From contig JAECQP010000005.1 in assembly GCA_015999745.1 (NCBI GenBank), forward strand, positions 31,974 to 95,973: a stretch of 64,000 bases of DNA, read 5' to 3'. The stretch is from Sphingobacteriia bacterium. Lineage in GTDB: Bacteria; Bacteroidota; Bacteroidia; Chitinophagales; Chitinophagaceae. Below are positions 26,418-35,238 of this stretch, piece after piece (position 1 is the first letter of the stretch; each line of letters begins with the position of its first letter). The notes below the pieces were generated by a model. The model searched no databases and was not told the DNA's origin. It saw nothing but the letters and a program-made list of their open reading frames with translations. Made by a program: the position numbers and the translations under genes.

Positions 26418-26642
26418 ATGTTTAAATCATTATTCCGGCCGGCACGTATGGAAAGAGACCTCTCTTTTATTGGCGTGGATATGCATTCGCATATGTTGCC
26501 CGGTTTGGATGATGGGGCTGTAACAATCGAAGCGTCGCTGGGCTATTTCCGGTTAATGCAGGAGTGGGTTAACGGAATGCATTGTAAAGTCCCATATATT
26601 CAAAGGGGGGCACAATAATTCCGGAGAAACCATCCTGCCCTG
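26418..26642 (+). pseudogene. Remnant of CpsB/YwqE-type capsule tyrosine-protein phosphatase
   Basis: The first ~50 residues match the PHP-type phosphatases of capsule loci: LFRPARMERDL, then DMHSHMLPGLDDGA, which carries the metal-binding His-x-His. After LMQEW (near 26565) the frame closes at 26618. In the +1 frame from 26566 the family pattern resumes as GLTECIVKSHIFKG, then NNSGETIL, aligning with the usual ATPHI...N..ETI region but with the TPH motif changed to KSH. The similarity then stops where the convergent mtaB gene ends at 26643. This indicates a frameshift equivalent to a 1-base insertion or 2-base deletion, plus loss of about three quarters of the gene. It lies 8 bases after the UpxY gene, the usual capsule-locus order. 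Confidence 0.8.
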
Positions 26643-27920
26643 TTATAATTTCCAGTCTACCATCTGATTGGCCCATTCGGGGCGGAAAGGCGTGCTCACA
26701 CGGATATAGTTATCGGTGTATCCCTCCATCATTCCATCCTTGTTGAATGCTTCGAACAAAACCTTGCGTGTTTGGCCGGCATGCTGGGTGGAGAAGTATT
26801 GCAGCTTCATGTAGGAAAGGTTCCGCAATGCTTTGTTGCGCTCGTTTCTTACATGAACCGGTACAACAGGTTTGAATTCCAGCGCCTTGGTATGGTCTCT
26901 TTCAGAATAGGTAAATACGTGCAGGTAAGAAACATCCAGTGAATGCAGAAAATCAAATGTTTCCCTGAAATGCCCGTCTGTTTCTCCGGGGAATCCAACA
27001 ATCACATCTACGCCAATAGCCGCATGCGGCATCAGTTGCTTAATCAGCTGCACTCTTTCTGTATATAGTTCGCGCTTGTAACGCCTGCGCATCATGCCCA
27101 GTATTTCATTGGAACCGCTTTGCAGGGGGATATGAAAATGCGGCATGAACTGATCGCTGTTGGCTACCCATTCAATGAGTTCGTTGGTTAAGAGATTGGG
27201 CTCTATCGAAGAAATCCTGTAACGGGCAATACCGGTAACCGCATCGAGGGCTTTCACCAGGCCGGTAAAATTTTCATCGTACTTCCTGTCTCCATTCGGA
27301 CCTTTCCCGAAATCGCCCAGGTTTACGCCTGTAAGTACAATCTCTTTTACTCCATCAGCAGCCAGGCCCTGCGCATGCTTCACCACATTGGCTACCACAT
27401 CGCTCCGGCTCTTACCCCTTGCCATGGGAATGGTACAGAAAGAACAGTTGTAATCGCAGCCGTCCTGTACTTTCAGGAAACTGCGGGTACGGTCATTTTG
27501 GGAGAAAGAAGCATTGAAGCCGCTGACCTCCCCGATATCGCAACTGCAGATTCTGGCTGCATCGTTGGTTTTGGTGAGCGTGCCGATGTGGCGAACGATA
27601 TTAAATTTTTCCGCAGCCCCCAAAACCAGGTCAACTCCCGGAATATTGGCAATTTCCGCAGGTTTGAGCTGGGCATAACAGCCGGTGATGACTACAAAGC
27701 TGTCGGGCGCTTTTCGCTGGATCCTTCTGACCAGTTGCCGGCACTCTTTATCGGCATTATCGGTAACAGAGCAGGTGTTGATTACATACACGTCGGCCAG
27801 ATCGGTGAAATCCCGCTTTTCAAAACCCTCCTGTTCCAGCAGTCTGGAAAGGCTGGAGGTTTCGGAAAAGTTGAGTTTGCAACCCAGCGTATGAAAGGCA
27901 ACGGTCTGTTTTTTGTTCAT
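26643..27920 (-). CDS. mtaB: tRNA N6-threonylcarbamoyladenosine methylthiotransferase
   Basis: Radical-SAM enzyme of 425 residues that adds a methylthio group to t6A37 of ANN-decoding tRNAs. It has the UPF0004 N-terminal domain with three cluster cysteines (HTLGCKLNFSE, INTCSVTDNAD, ITGCYAQL), the radical-SAM motif CDYNCSFCTIP and a C-terminal TRAM-like region (RKVLFEAFNKDGMMEGYTDNY). These features favour MtaB over MiaB or RimO. A TAnnTTTG -7 box (minus strand, 27928-27935) lies seven bases from the ATG, suggesting a near-leaderless mRNA. The stop codon borders the capsule pseudogene. Confidence 0.93.
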   Translation of the reverse strand: MNKKQTVAFHTLGCKLNFSETSSLSRLLEQEGFEKRDFTDLADVYVINTCSVTDNADKECRQLVRRIQRKAPDSFVVITGCYAQLKPAEIANIPGVDLVLGAAEKFNIVRHIGTLTKTNDAARICSCDIGEVSGFNASFSQNDRTRSFLKVQDGCDYNCSFCTIPMARGKSRSDVVANVVKHAQGLAADGVKEIVLTGVNLGDFGKGPNGDRKYDENFTGLVKALDAVTGIARYRISSIEPNLLTNELIEWVANSDQFMPHFHIPLQSGSNEILGMMRRRYKRELYTERVQLIKQLMPHAAIGVDVIVGFPGETDGHFRETFDFLHSLDVSYLHVFTYSERDHTKALEFKPVVPVHVRNERNKALRNLSYMKLQYFSTQHAGQTRKVLFEAFNKDGMMEGYTDNYIRVSTPFRPEWANQMVDWKL

Positions 27921-27927
27921 TGGGCGG

Positions 27928-27935
27928 CAAAGTTA
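27928..27935 (-). promoter_or_regulatory. -7 element of mtaB
   Basis: TAACTTTG on the minus strand, seven bases from the ATG at 27920; a leaderless or near-leaderless mRNA is implied. Confidence 0.5.
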
Positions 27936-28055
27936 AGGAAATACGGGAAAGACTATGCAGGATAGGGTATTCGGGCGGGGAAAGGCTCATTTTCTAAGAT
28001 TTTCTTAATTCTTCCCAAACAAGCCCTTCTATTTCAAATTTTAGCTATAATAAAC

Positions 28056-28063
28056 TATGTTTG
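28056..28063 (+). promoter_or_regulatory. -7 element of the DUF2723 gene
   Basis: TATGTTTG, 24 bases before the ATG at 28088. It includes the alternative TTG start, and so argues against it. Confidence 0.5.
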
Positions 28064-28087
28064 CCCGTCTTAAAAATCAAAACCAGT

Positions 28088-31000
28088 ATGAAGTTTAGCA
28101 AGATCAATAACATCACAGGTTGGGCCGTGTTTTTAATCGCAAGCCTTGTGTACATCATGACTGCCGAAGCAAGGGGTAGTTTCTGGGATTGCGGTGAATT
28201 TGTGAGCAGTTGTTTCAAGTTGCAGATTCCCCATCCGCCCGGAGCGCCATTGTTTGTTATACTGGGCAGGTTGTTTGTTGTAGTATTCGGCGATAATCCG
28301 ATGAATGCTGCAAAGGCGGTGAACATCATGAGCGCGCTGGCCAGTTCTTTTACCATCCTGTTCCTGTTCTGGACCATTACGCATTTCGCCCGCAGGATTG
28401 TGAACCTCAAAATAACAGAACCCCCAAGCGCTTACCAGATATGGTCCGTTATGGGTGCGGGTGTTGTAGGCGCCCTGGCATATACCTTCAGTGATTCATT
28501 CTGGTATAGCGCCGTGGAAGGAGAAGTGTATGCTTTGTCCAGTTTCTTTACCGCCATTGTATTCTGGGCTATCCTGAAATGGGAGCACCAGGCCGATGAG
28601 CCGGGCGCAGACCGCTGGATTGTGTTTATTTTCTTTATAATGGGTCTGTCTATCGGTGTTCACTTGTTGAACCTTCTGACGATTCCAGCTATTGTAATGG
28701 TGTACTATTTCCGTAGGCGTGAAAGCTTCCATGTGTCTTATTCAGCTATCCGCGGATGGTTTATCAGGATTGTATTGGTGGGCGGTGTGCTGGCATTTAT
28801 CGGTGCATTGATCAGCGCAGCAGGCGAAGCAACAGACAATGTGCCGATGGATGGAACTGTCGCCGGCTTAATGATCCTGGCTACCGTAATAGGAGTTGGC
28901 GTTTTGTTCCTGATCGAACGCTGGAAGCCTAACGAAAAAGCTTACTACGGCGGAATCTATATTTTCTTTGTTATCGGTTGTGTTATTACCGGTGTGGTGC
29001 AGGTAGGGGTAATACAATATTCCGTTAAACTGGCGGGTACATTCGACAGATGGTTTGTAAACGGAGCAGGCTTGCCGTTTTTCTCCGGATTCTCTTTTTT
29101 CTTCCTGCTGGTAGCAGCATTGATCTGGTACGGGCTGAAACTGGCCGCTAAAAAATCATGGCAGTATTTAACCCTGGCTCTCTGGTGCATCACTTTTATG
29201 TTCATCGGTTACAGTACCTATCTCACCACCATGATCCGCAGTAGCGCCAATCCATCGGTGGATATGTATAATGTAGATAATCCAATGAGCTTGGTCGGTT
29301 ACCTGGGGCGTGAACAGTACGGCGATTTTCCCCTGCTGTACGGGCAGAAATTTACAGCACAGCCGGTAGATATGAAGAGTACCGGTATGCGCTACCAAAA
29401 GTCTCATAATAAATACATTGAGCTGGGTGAGGATAAGAAATATTTGTATACAGCAGATGATAAAATGGTGTTCCCGAGGGTTTGGGATGCCAGCGATGAC
29501 CAGTACCATGCCTATTACTATTCTTCGTACCTGAATATCCCTAAATTAAAAGATGGCACATACGACCGTTCACCTAACCAGGCAGACAATGTGAAGTTTT
29601 TTGTGGGTTACCAGGTGTACTGGATGTACTTCCGCTATTTCATGTGGAATTTCTCCGGTAAGCAAAATGACCTGCAGGGTGTTTACACCGGTAATGTAAG
29701 AGACGGAAACTGGATCACCGGTATTCCTTTTGTAGATAACCTGATGTACGGCGATCAGCATGCAATGCCCGATACACTGAAAAATAATAAAGCCAACAAT
29801 AAATTATTTGCACTTCCATTCATTCTCGGATTACTCGGTATGTTCTACCAGTTCAAACGGAAGGGGGACGACGGATTTGTGAACTTCCTGATGTTCTTCT
29901 TTACCGGCCTGGCCATTGTGCTGTACCTGAACCAGGCGGGTAACCAGCCCCGTGAGCGGGATTACGCTTATGTGGGAAGTTTCTACGCATTTGCTGTATG
30001 GATAGGCCTGGGTGTATTGAGTGTGCGCGATTGGTTTAGCCGTAAGCTGAGCCAGCCCATAGCCGCATCACTGGCTACCATTATCTGTTTACTGGCAGTT
30101 CCGGTATTGATGGCACAGCAGGAGTGGAACGACCACGACAGGAGCAAGAAATTACTGTCTGTTGATCTTGCAAGGGATTACCTGGAGAGCTGTGCACCCA
30201 ATGCAATTCTTTTCACCTTTGGAGACAATGATACCTATCCGCTCTGGTATGCACAGGAAGTGGAAGGCGTGCGCCCGGATATACGTGTGATCAATTACAG
30301 CTTGTTGGGTATCGACTGGTACATCAACGTGTTGCGTTATAAAGTGAACCAAAGTGCACCGATTGATGTTATATGGTCAGCGGAACAAATTGAAGGCGGT
30401 AAGCGAGACTATGCATTGTATCGTCCAAAACCAGGTATTCCTGAAGATCGTTATTACGACCTCTATGACCTGATGAAGAACTATGTAGGCAGCGATGATC
30501 CGACTAAAATGGAAGACCGTGGTAACGGAGATGCGTTGAGCACATTCCCTGTACGGAGATTCTCTGTGCCGGTAGATAAAGCCCAGGTATTGCAAAACAA
30601 AACGGTAAACCCTGCCGACAGTGTTGTGAGTGAACTGCGTTTTGAACTGCCTAAGCAATCGATGATGAAGAATGATATGGCTGTGCTGAATATCATTGCA
30701 GCAGCTAAATGGAGCCGTCCGATTTATTTTACCAGCCCAAGTGTGGATCTTGGGTTTGACCAGTTCCTGCGCAGAGATGGACTGAGCTACCGACTGGTTC
30801 CTGTTCAGGACTCAAGGGTGAATACAGACTGGATGAAAGAAAGAGCCATGAATGTGTTCAAAGCAGGCAATGCAGATCTGAAAGGAGTGTACTTTGATGA
30901 AGAGAATCGCAGACACCTGAACACCATTCGTTCCGCTTATGCAGAACTGGCGATTGATCTGGCCGGTAAGGGAAGAAAAGCCGAAGCTGTACAGGTATTG

Positions 31001-31336
31001 GAAAAAGTAGACAAGATGATGGATGAGGAGAATTTCCCTTATGGAATGACCAGCAGGGGCAATATGCATAACCGCAACTCACTGATGTTCCTGGAGGCCT
31101 GCTACCTGGCAGATGCGAAGGAACTGATTAAAAAAGTTACCGCATCGGTGAAAAAGGATCTGCAGCAACAGGTGAAATATTATAATACCCTTACCGGTAG
31201 GAAGGCGGAGATGATGGACGATGAGAAGAGAATGACAGAGAGCTATATCGAAGGTATGGAGCGGATGCGTACAATCTATAATCCTGCCATTACGATCCCC
31301 GGAAAGCTGATGGCGCCGAAGGATAGCGGAAAGTAG
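28088..31336 (+). CDS. DUF2723 multi-spanning membrane protein (TMEM260/GT117-like)
   Basis: Large membrane protein (1082 residues) of the DUF2723 family, which is related to TMEM260-type O-mannosyltransferases. The N-terminal half has about ten or more hydrophobic segments. The conserved acidic motif WDCGEFVSSCFKLQIPHPPG follows the first segment, as in GT-C glycosyltransferases. The C-terminal part is soluble and includes NQAGNQPRERDYAYVGSFY, FTFGDNDTYPLWYAQEVEG and a TPR-like tail (AELAIDLAGKGRKAEAVQVL). A TTG at 28061 would extend it by nine residues, but it lies inside the -7 box TATGTTTG, so the ATG at 28088 is the start. The VWA gene follows after 19 bases. Confidence 0.9.
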   Translation: MKFSKINNITGWAVFLIASLVYIMTAEARGSFWDCGEFVSSCFKLQIPHPPGAPLFVILGRLFVVVFGDNPMNAAKAVNIMSALASSFTILFLFWTITHFARRIVNLKITEPPSAYQIWSVMGAGVVGALAYTFSDSFWYSAVEGEVYALSSFFTAIVFWAILKWEHQADEPGADRWIVFIFFIMGLSIGVHLLNLLTIPAIVMVYYFRRRESFHVSYSAIRGWFIRIVLVGGVLAFIGALISAAGEATDNVPMDGTVAGLMILATVIGVGVLFLIERWKPNEKAYYGGIYIFFVIGCVITGVVQVGVIQYSVKLAGTFDRWFVNGAGLPFFSGFSFFFLLVAALIWYGLKLAAKKSWQYLTLALWCITFMFIGYSTYLTTMIRSSANPSVDMYNVDNPMSLVGYLGREQYGDFPLLYGQKFTAQPVDMKSTGMRYQKSHNKYIELGEDKKYLYTADDKMVFPRVWDASDDQYHAYYYSSYLNIPKLKDGTYDRSPNQADNVKFFVGYQVYWMYFRYFMWNFSGKQNDLQGVYTGNVRDGNWITGIPFVDNLMYGDQHAMPDTLKNNKANNKLFALPFILGLLGMFYQFKRKGDDGFVNFLMFFFTGLAIVLYLNQAGNQPRERDYAYVGSFYAFAVWIGLGVLSVRDWFSRKLSQPIAASLATIICLLAVPVLMAQQEWNDHDRSKKLLSVDLARDYLESCAPNAILFTFGDNDTYPLWYAQEVEGVRPDIRVINYSLLGIDWYINVLRYKVNQSAPIDVIWSAEQIEGGKRDYALYRPKPGIPEDRYYDLYDLMKNYVGSDDPTKMEDRGNGDALSTFPVRRFSVPVDKAQVLQNKTVNPADSVVSELRFELPKQSMMKNDMAVLNIIAAAKWSRPIYFTSPSVDLGFDQFLRRDGLSYRLVPVQDSRVNTDWMKERAMNVFKAGNADLKGVYFDEENRRHLNTIRSAYAELAIDLAGKGRKAEAVQVLEKVDKMMDEENFPYGMTSRGNMHNRNSLMFLEACYLADAKELIKKVTASVKKDLQQQVKYYNTLTGRKAEMMDDEKRMTESYIEGMERMRTIYNPAITIPGKLMAPKDSGK

Positions 31337-31355
31337 TGGCAATAACAGTTGAACT

Positions 31356-32456
31356 ATGAAAGGACATCGCTTTGAACAATTCAAAGCCAAAGATGCAGCG
31401 GGCACGGTTTATGAAAACCTGTTACAGGCGTTCATAGAATTACTCACGAGGATGAATGGAAATGCAGCAAGGGCATTGGAATGGATGACCGAGTTTGACC
31501 GGAAATATCATATACTGGGAGAAGACTATGGTATGGCGGATTTCATCGGGGACCTCAAAAAAAATGGGTACCTCGATGAAAGTCCGTTGACCGGAAAATA
31601 TAAAATTACCCGCAAAACTGAACAGACCGTAAGAAGATCCAGCCTCGAAGAGATCTTCGGCAACCTCAAAAGAGGGGAGCGGGGCAATCACCAAACATTT
31701 AAGCCGGGCACAGGCGGGGACGAAGTAAATCCGGATACCCGGCCGTTTCAGTTTGGGGATATGCTGGAACAGATCGATTTTACCGAGAGTATCCGTAATG
31801 CACAGGTAGCAAGGGGTGTGGAGCAGTTCTCCATGCACGAAGATGATTTGCAGATCCGGGAGACCGATTTCAAAACGCAGACCTCTACGGTATTGCTGAT
31901 TGATATTTCGCATTCCATGATTCTTTACGGCGAAGACCGGATTACGCCTGCCAAAAAAGTGGCAATGGCATTGTGCGAGCTGATCACTACCCGTTATCCC
32001 AAAGACACCATTGATATTGTGGTATTTGGCAATGATGCATGGACCATTGAAATCAAAGACCTTCCTTATTTGCAGGTAGGGCCGTATCATACCAACACTG
32101 TTGCGGGGTTAGAGCTGGCAATGGATATTCTCCGCAAAAGGAAGAATCCCAATAAGCAGATCTTTATGATCACCGATGGAAAGCCTACCTGCTTAAAACT
32201 GGGGAACAAGTACTATAAGAACAGCTTTGGATTAGATAGAAAAGTGGTGAACCGTTGCATAAACCTGGCAACACAATGTAAGAAACTGAAGATCACCATC
32301 ACTACATTCATGATTGCAACAGATCCTTATCTGCAGCAGTTTGTAACAGAGTTTACCGAAGCCAATAACGGGAAAGCATTTTTCTCCACCCTCGATAAAC
32401 TGGGGGCCTTCCTGTTCAGGGATTTTCAAAGCGGAAAGAACAAGAAGGTTTATTAG
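31356..32456 (+). CDS. VWA-domain protein paired with MoxR/chelatase-type AAA+ ATPase
   Basis: 366-residue protein. The C-terminal VWA domain carries a MIDAS motif, with Asp183, Ser185 and Ser187 in LLIDISHSM and the later TDGKPT. The N-terminal 150 residues are helical and charged. No signal peptide or membrane segment is visible, so it is cytoplasmic. VWA/AAA+ pairs of the magnesium-chelatase/MoxR type act as metal-chelating or complex-remodelling machines, and the ATPase gene follows after 20 bases. No porphyrin or bacteriochlorophyll genes are near, so a chelatase role is not supported. The substrate is unknown. Confidence 0.88.
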   Translation: MKGHRFEQFKAKDAAGTVYENLLQAFIELLTRMNGNAARALEWMTEFDRKYHILGEDYGMADFIGDLKKNGYLDESPLTGKYKITRKTEQTVRRSSLEEIFGNLKRGERGNHQTFKPGTGGDEVNPDTRPFQFGDMLEQIDFTESIRNAQVARGVEQFSMHEDDLQIRETDFKTQTSTVLLIDISHSMILYGEDRITPAKKVAMALCELITTRYPKDTIDIVVFGNDAWTIEIKDLPYLQVGPYHTNTVAGLELAMDILRKRKNPNKQIFMITDGKPTCLKLGNKYYKNSFGLDRKVVNRCINLATQCKKLKITITTFMIATDPYLQQFVTEFTEANNGKAFFSTLDKLGAFLFRDFQSGKNKKVY

Positions 32457-32476
32457 AACAAGATTAAATTAGCGGA

Positions 32477-34030
32477 ATGAACATTGAGCAGATTATTACA
32501 CTGGGTCAACTGAAACAGTCGGGATATCAATCCAAAACGGTGCACGAAGAAATCAGGCAGAACCTGATCAATACCATCCGCAACAAGGAGAATCCTTTTG
32601 AGGGAATACTGGGGTATGAAGACACCGTAATCCCGGATACAGAGCGCGCTTTGCTAAGCCGGCATAATATACTGTTCCTCGGATTGCGGGGCCAGGCTAA
32701 AACCCGTATGGCACGCCAGATGGTGGACCTGCTCGATGAATATATTCCCGTGGTGGCCGGCAGTGAAGTGAACGATGATCCGCTGAACCCCATGAGTAAA
32801 TTTGCCAGGGATCTGATTGCAGAGAATGCCGATGAAACGCCCATACACTGGGTACACCGCAGCGAACGATATGGAGAAAAACTGGCAACACCCGATGTAA
32901 GCGTGGCCGATCTGATTGGGGATATTGATCCGATCAAGGCAGCCAATTTAAAGCTCAGTTTCGCAGATGAGAAAGTGATCCATTATGGCATCATCCCGCG
33001 CAGCAACCGTGGCATTTTTGTAATCAATGAGCTGCCCGATCTGCAGGCAAGGATCCAGGTGGCTTTGTTCAATATTTTACAGGAGGGCGATATACAGATC
33101 CGCGGGTTTAAATTGAGGATGCCGCTGGATATCCTGTTTGTGTTTACGGCTAACCCCGAAGACTATACCAATCGCGGAAGTATTGTAACGCCATTGAAAG
33201 ATCGTATACAAAGCCAGATCCTGACACACTATCCCAAAGACATTGAAACCTCGCTGGCTATTACAGAACAGGAGGCTGGAATTTTGGAAGCCCAGCGGGA
33301 AAAAGTGGTGGTGAGCGACCTGGTCAAACGCCTGATAGAACAGGTGGCATTTGAAGCCAGGTCCAATGAATATGTAGACAAGAAAAGCGGGGTGAGTGCA
33401 AGGCTTACCATTGCTGCATTGGAAAATGCGGTGAGTAGTGCAGAACGAAGGGCCATCATTCACAACGAAGAAAAAACACAGGTCTGGATCAGCGATCTTA
33501 ATGGAATTATTCCGGCCATTACCGGTAAAATTGAACTGGTATATGAGGGTGAGCAGGAAGGCCCTTACCAGGTAGCCGTAAACCTGATCGACCGATCTAT
33601 CCGAACAGCGTTTGCTACTTATTTTCCCGATCCGGAGCAGAGCAAAGGGAAGAAAATCCCTACAGGGAAAAGATCCACGGAAGGAAAGCAGCAGGAAAAT
33701 CCATATAAAGTCGTTATCTCCTGGTTCGATAAAGGCAATGAGCTCGACATTTTACTCGATATGAAAGATGCCGCCAAAATAGCGGCCCTGTACCAGGTAG
33801 ACGGCTTGTTCGGACTCGTGAAAAAATACTACCCTCATGCGAATGAAAAGGAACAGTCCCTGCTCATGGAGTTCGTATTACACGGACTGGCGGCTTATTC
33901 GCTGATCAGCAAGCGGGTGATCAACGGACAGGTACAGTTTCAGGATCTGATGCGGGGCATGATGAACCTCAGTCAACTGGGGCAGGAAGAGGAAGACGAT
34001 TACAACGAAATGGATGATTATAATCCTTAA
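32477..34030 (+). CDS. AAA+ ATPase, magnesium-chelatase/MoxR-like
   Basis: 517-residue ATPase partner of the VWA protein. The Walker A loop is GLRGQAKTR (Lys75), a variant of GxxGxGKT with Ala before Lys. The Walker B-type region is NRGIFVINELPDL, and sensor 1 is FVFTANPEDYTNRG. Arginine-finger-like residues follow in PLKDRIQSQI. A long C-terminal region (about 300-517) ends in an acidic tail (EEEDDYNEMDDYNP). The operon with the VWA gene, and perhaps the DUF2723 gene, is closed by the hairpin at 34058. Confidence 0.9.
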   Translation: MNIEQIITLGQLKQSGYQSKTVHEEIRQNLINTIRNKENPFEGILGYEDTVIPDTERALLSRHNILFLGLRGQAKTRMARQMVDLLDEYIPVVAGSEVNDDPLNPMSKFARDLIAENADETPIHWVHRSERYGEKLATPDVSVADLIGDIDPIKAANLKLSFADEKVIHYGIIPRSNRGIFVINELPDLQARIQVALFNILQEGDIQIRGFKLRMPLDILFVFTANPEDYTNRGSIVTPLKDRIQSQILTHYPKDIETSLAITEQEAGILEAQREKVVVSDLVKRLIEQVAFEARSNEYVDKKSGVSARLTIAALENAVSSAERRAIIHNEEKTQVWISDLNGIIPAITGKIELVYEGEQEGPYQVAVNLIDRSIRTAFATYFPDPEQSKGKKIPTGKRSTEGKQQENPYKVVISWFDKGNELDILLDMKDAAKIAALYQVDGLFGLVKKYYPHANEKEQSLLMEFVLHGLAAYSLISKRVINGQVQFQDLMRGMMNLSQLGQEEEDDYNEMDDYNP

Positions 34031-34057
34031 AGTGAATGGCCGCTCAACGGCGCCGAA

Positions 34058-34086
34058 AAAAGAGCTGATCTTAAATCAGCTCTTTT
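34058..34086 (+). terminator. Bidirectional terminator between AAA+ ATPase and cysteine desulfurase
   Basis: A perfect 12-bp inverted repeat (AAAAGAGCTGAT at 34058-34069, ATCAGCTCTTTT at 34075-34086) with a 5-base loop. The plus strand continues AATTTTTC and the minus strand continues TTTTTTCGGC, so it can stop transcripts from both sides. It overlaps the last codons (KELI, stop) of the cysteine desulfurase gene. Confidence 0.85.
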
Positions 34087-35198
34087 AATTTTTCTACAAC
34101 GGTATCCACTTCAGCCCTGGTATTGTGCTTGCTAAACGAAAAGCGCACGGTAACCTGGTTGGGATTATTGTTGATGGCCCTGATAACATGTGAACCCTGA
34201 TCGGCGCCACTGGTACAGGCGCTGCCGCCACTTGCACAGATATTGTTGATGTCCATATTGAACAGGATCATTTCGCTTTTTTCCGTCTTAGGGAAGCTTA
34301 CGCTTAATACGGCATAAAGACTCCTGCCCAGCGTGTCTCCGTTGAAGCCAATACCCTTGATGTGTTTTTTCAGTTGCTCCATCATGTACACTTTCAGCCC
34401 CTTGATATAGGCGCTGTCCTGTTCGTAGTTGGCAGTAGCCAGTTCCAGCGCTTTGCCAAACCCCACAATGCCGTACAGGTTTTCTGTACCTGCGCGCATA
34501 TTCCTTTCCTGGCTTCCTCCGTGAACAAAAGGTTTGATCTTTACGTTCTCATTGATGTACAACATACCCACCCCTTTGGGGCCGTGGAATTTATGGCCGG
34601 CGCCCGTAATGAAATGTACCGGGGTGTTTCTTAGATCGAAAGGGAAGTGGCCTACGGTTTGAACGGTGTCACTATGGAAAATGGCATTGTACAGTTTACA
34701 AAGATTACCAACTGCATGCAGATCCAGCATATTGCCGATCTCATTATTGGCATGCATTAAAGTAACCAGGCATTTTTCCTCACTCTCCGCAAGGATACGT
34801 TCCAGGTCTTCCAGGTCTACATGACCATTGGGGAGCAGTTTAACATAGCTCAGGGCAGCTTCGCCATTATGGTATAAATATTCAACAGTGTGTGTGGTGG
34901 CGTGGTGCTCAATCACAGAACTGATGATGTGCCTGCAACCCAGGTCCCGCACGGCAGCAGTAATAGCGGTATTGCTGCTTTCGGTACCCCCGGAAGTAAA
35001 GAAAATCTCTGCAGGATGTGCATTCAGCAGCTTCGCCACCGACTTACGCGCATTTTCAATAGCCATTCTCGATTCTCTTCCGTAAGAATAAATAGAAGAA
35101 GGATTACCAAAGTGAGTAGTCAGGTAGGGCATCATGGCCTCCAGTACCACCGGATCCAATGCCGTAGTAGCTGCGTTGTCGAAGTATATTCTTTCCAT
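34071..35198 (-). CDS. Cysteine desulfurase family (NifS/IscS-like)
   Basis: 375-residue PLP aminotransferase class V enzyme that abstracts sulfur from cysteine for Fe-S or thionucleoside synthesis. The N-terminal signature IYFDNAATTALDPVV, the PLP lysine in HFITGAGHKFHGPKG (near residue 200) and the catalytic Cys in ASGGSACTSG (near 327) are intact. No iscU, sufE or mnmA gene is adjacent, so the sulfur acceptor is unclear. Its 3' end doubles as the terminator stem described at 34058. Confidence 0.93.
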   Translation of the reverse strand: MERIYFDNAATTALDPVVLEAMMPYLTTHFGNPSSIYSYGRESRMAIENARKSVAKLLNAHPAEIFFTSGGTESSNTAITAAVRDLGCRHIISSVIEHHATTHTVEYLYHNGEAALSYVKLLPNGHVDLEDLERILAESEEKCLVTLMHANNEIGNMLDLHAVGNLCKLYNAIFHSDTVQTVGHFPFDLRNTPVHFITGAGHKFHGPKGVGMLYINENVKIKPFVHGGSQERNMRAGTENLYGIVGFGKALELATANYEQDSAYIKGLKVYMMEQLKKHIKGIGFNGDTLGRSLYAVLSVSFPKTEKSEMILFNMDINNICASGGSACTSGADQGSHVIRAINNNPNQVTVRFSFSKHNTRAEVDTVVEKLKELI

Positions 35199-35238
35199 AG
35201 CCGCAATTTACGAATTACTAGTCTATAGCTTTGCTAAT

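Noticed and set aside
28061..28087. TTG start for the DUF2723 protein
   Set aside because: The TTG is part of the TATGTTTG -7 element; the ATG at 28088 follows at a sensible distance.
32477..34030. Magnesium chelatase for chlorophyll or cobalamin synthesis
   Set aside because: No porphyrin or corrin genes are near, and the pair has the general VWA/MoxR layout common in non-photosynthetic Bacteroidota.
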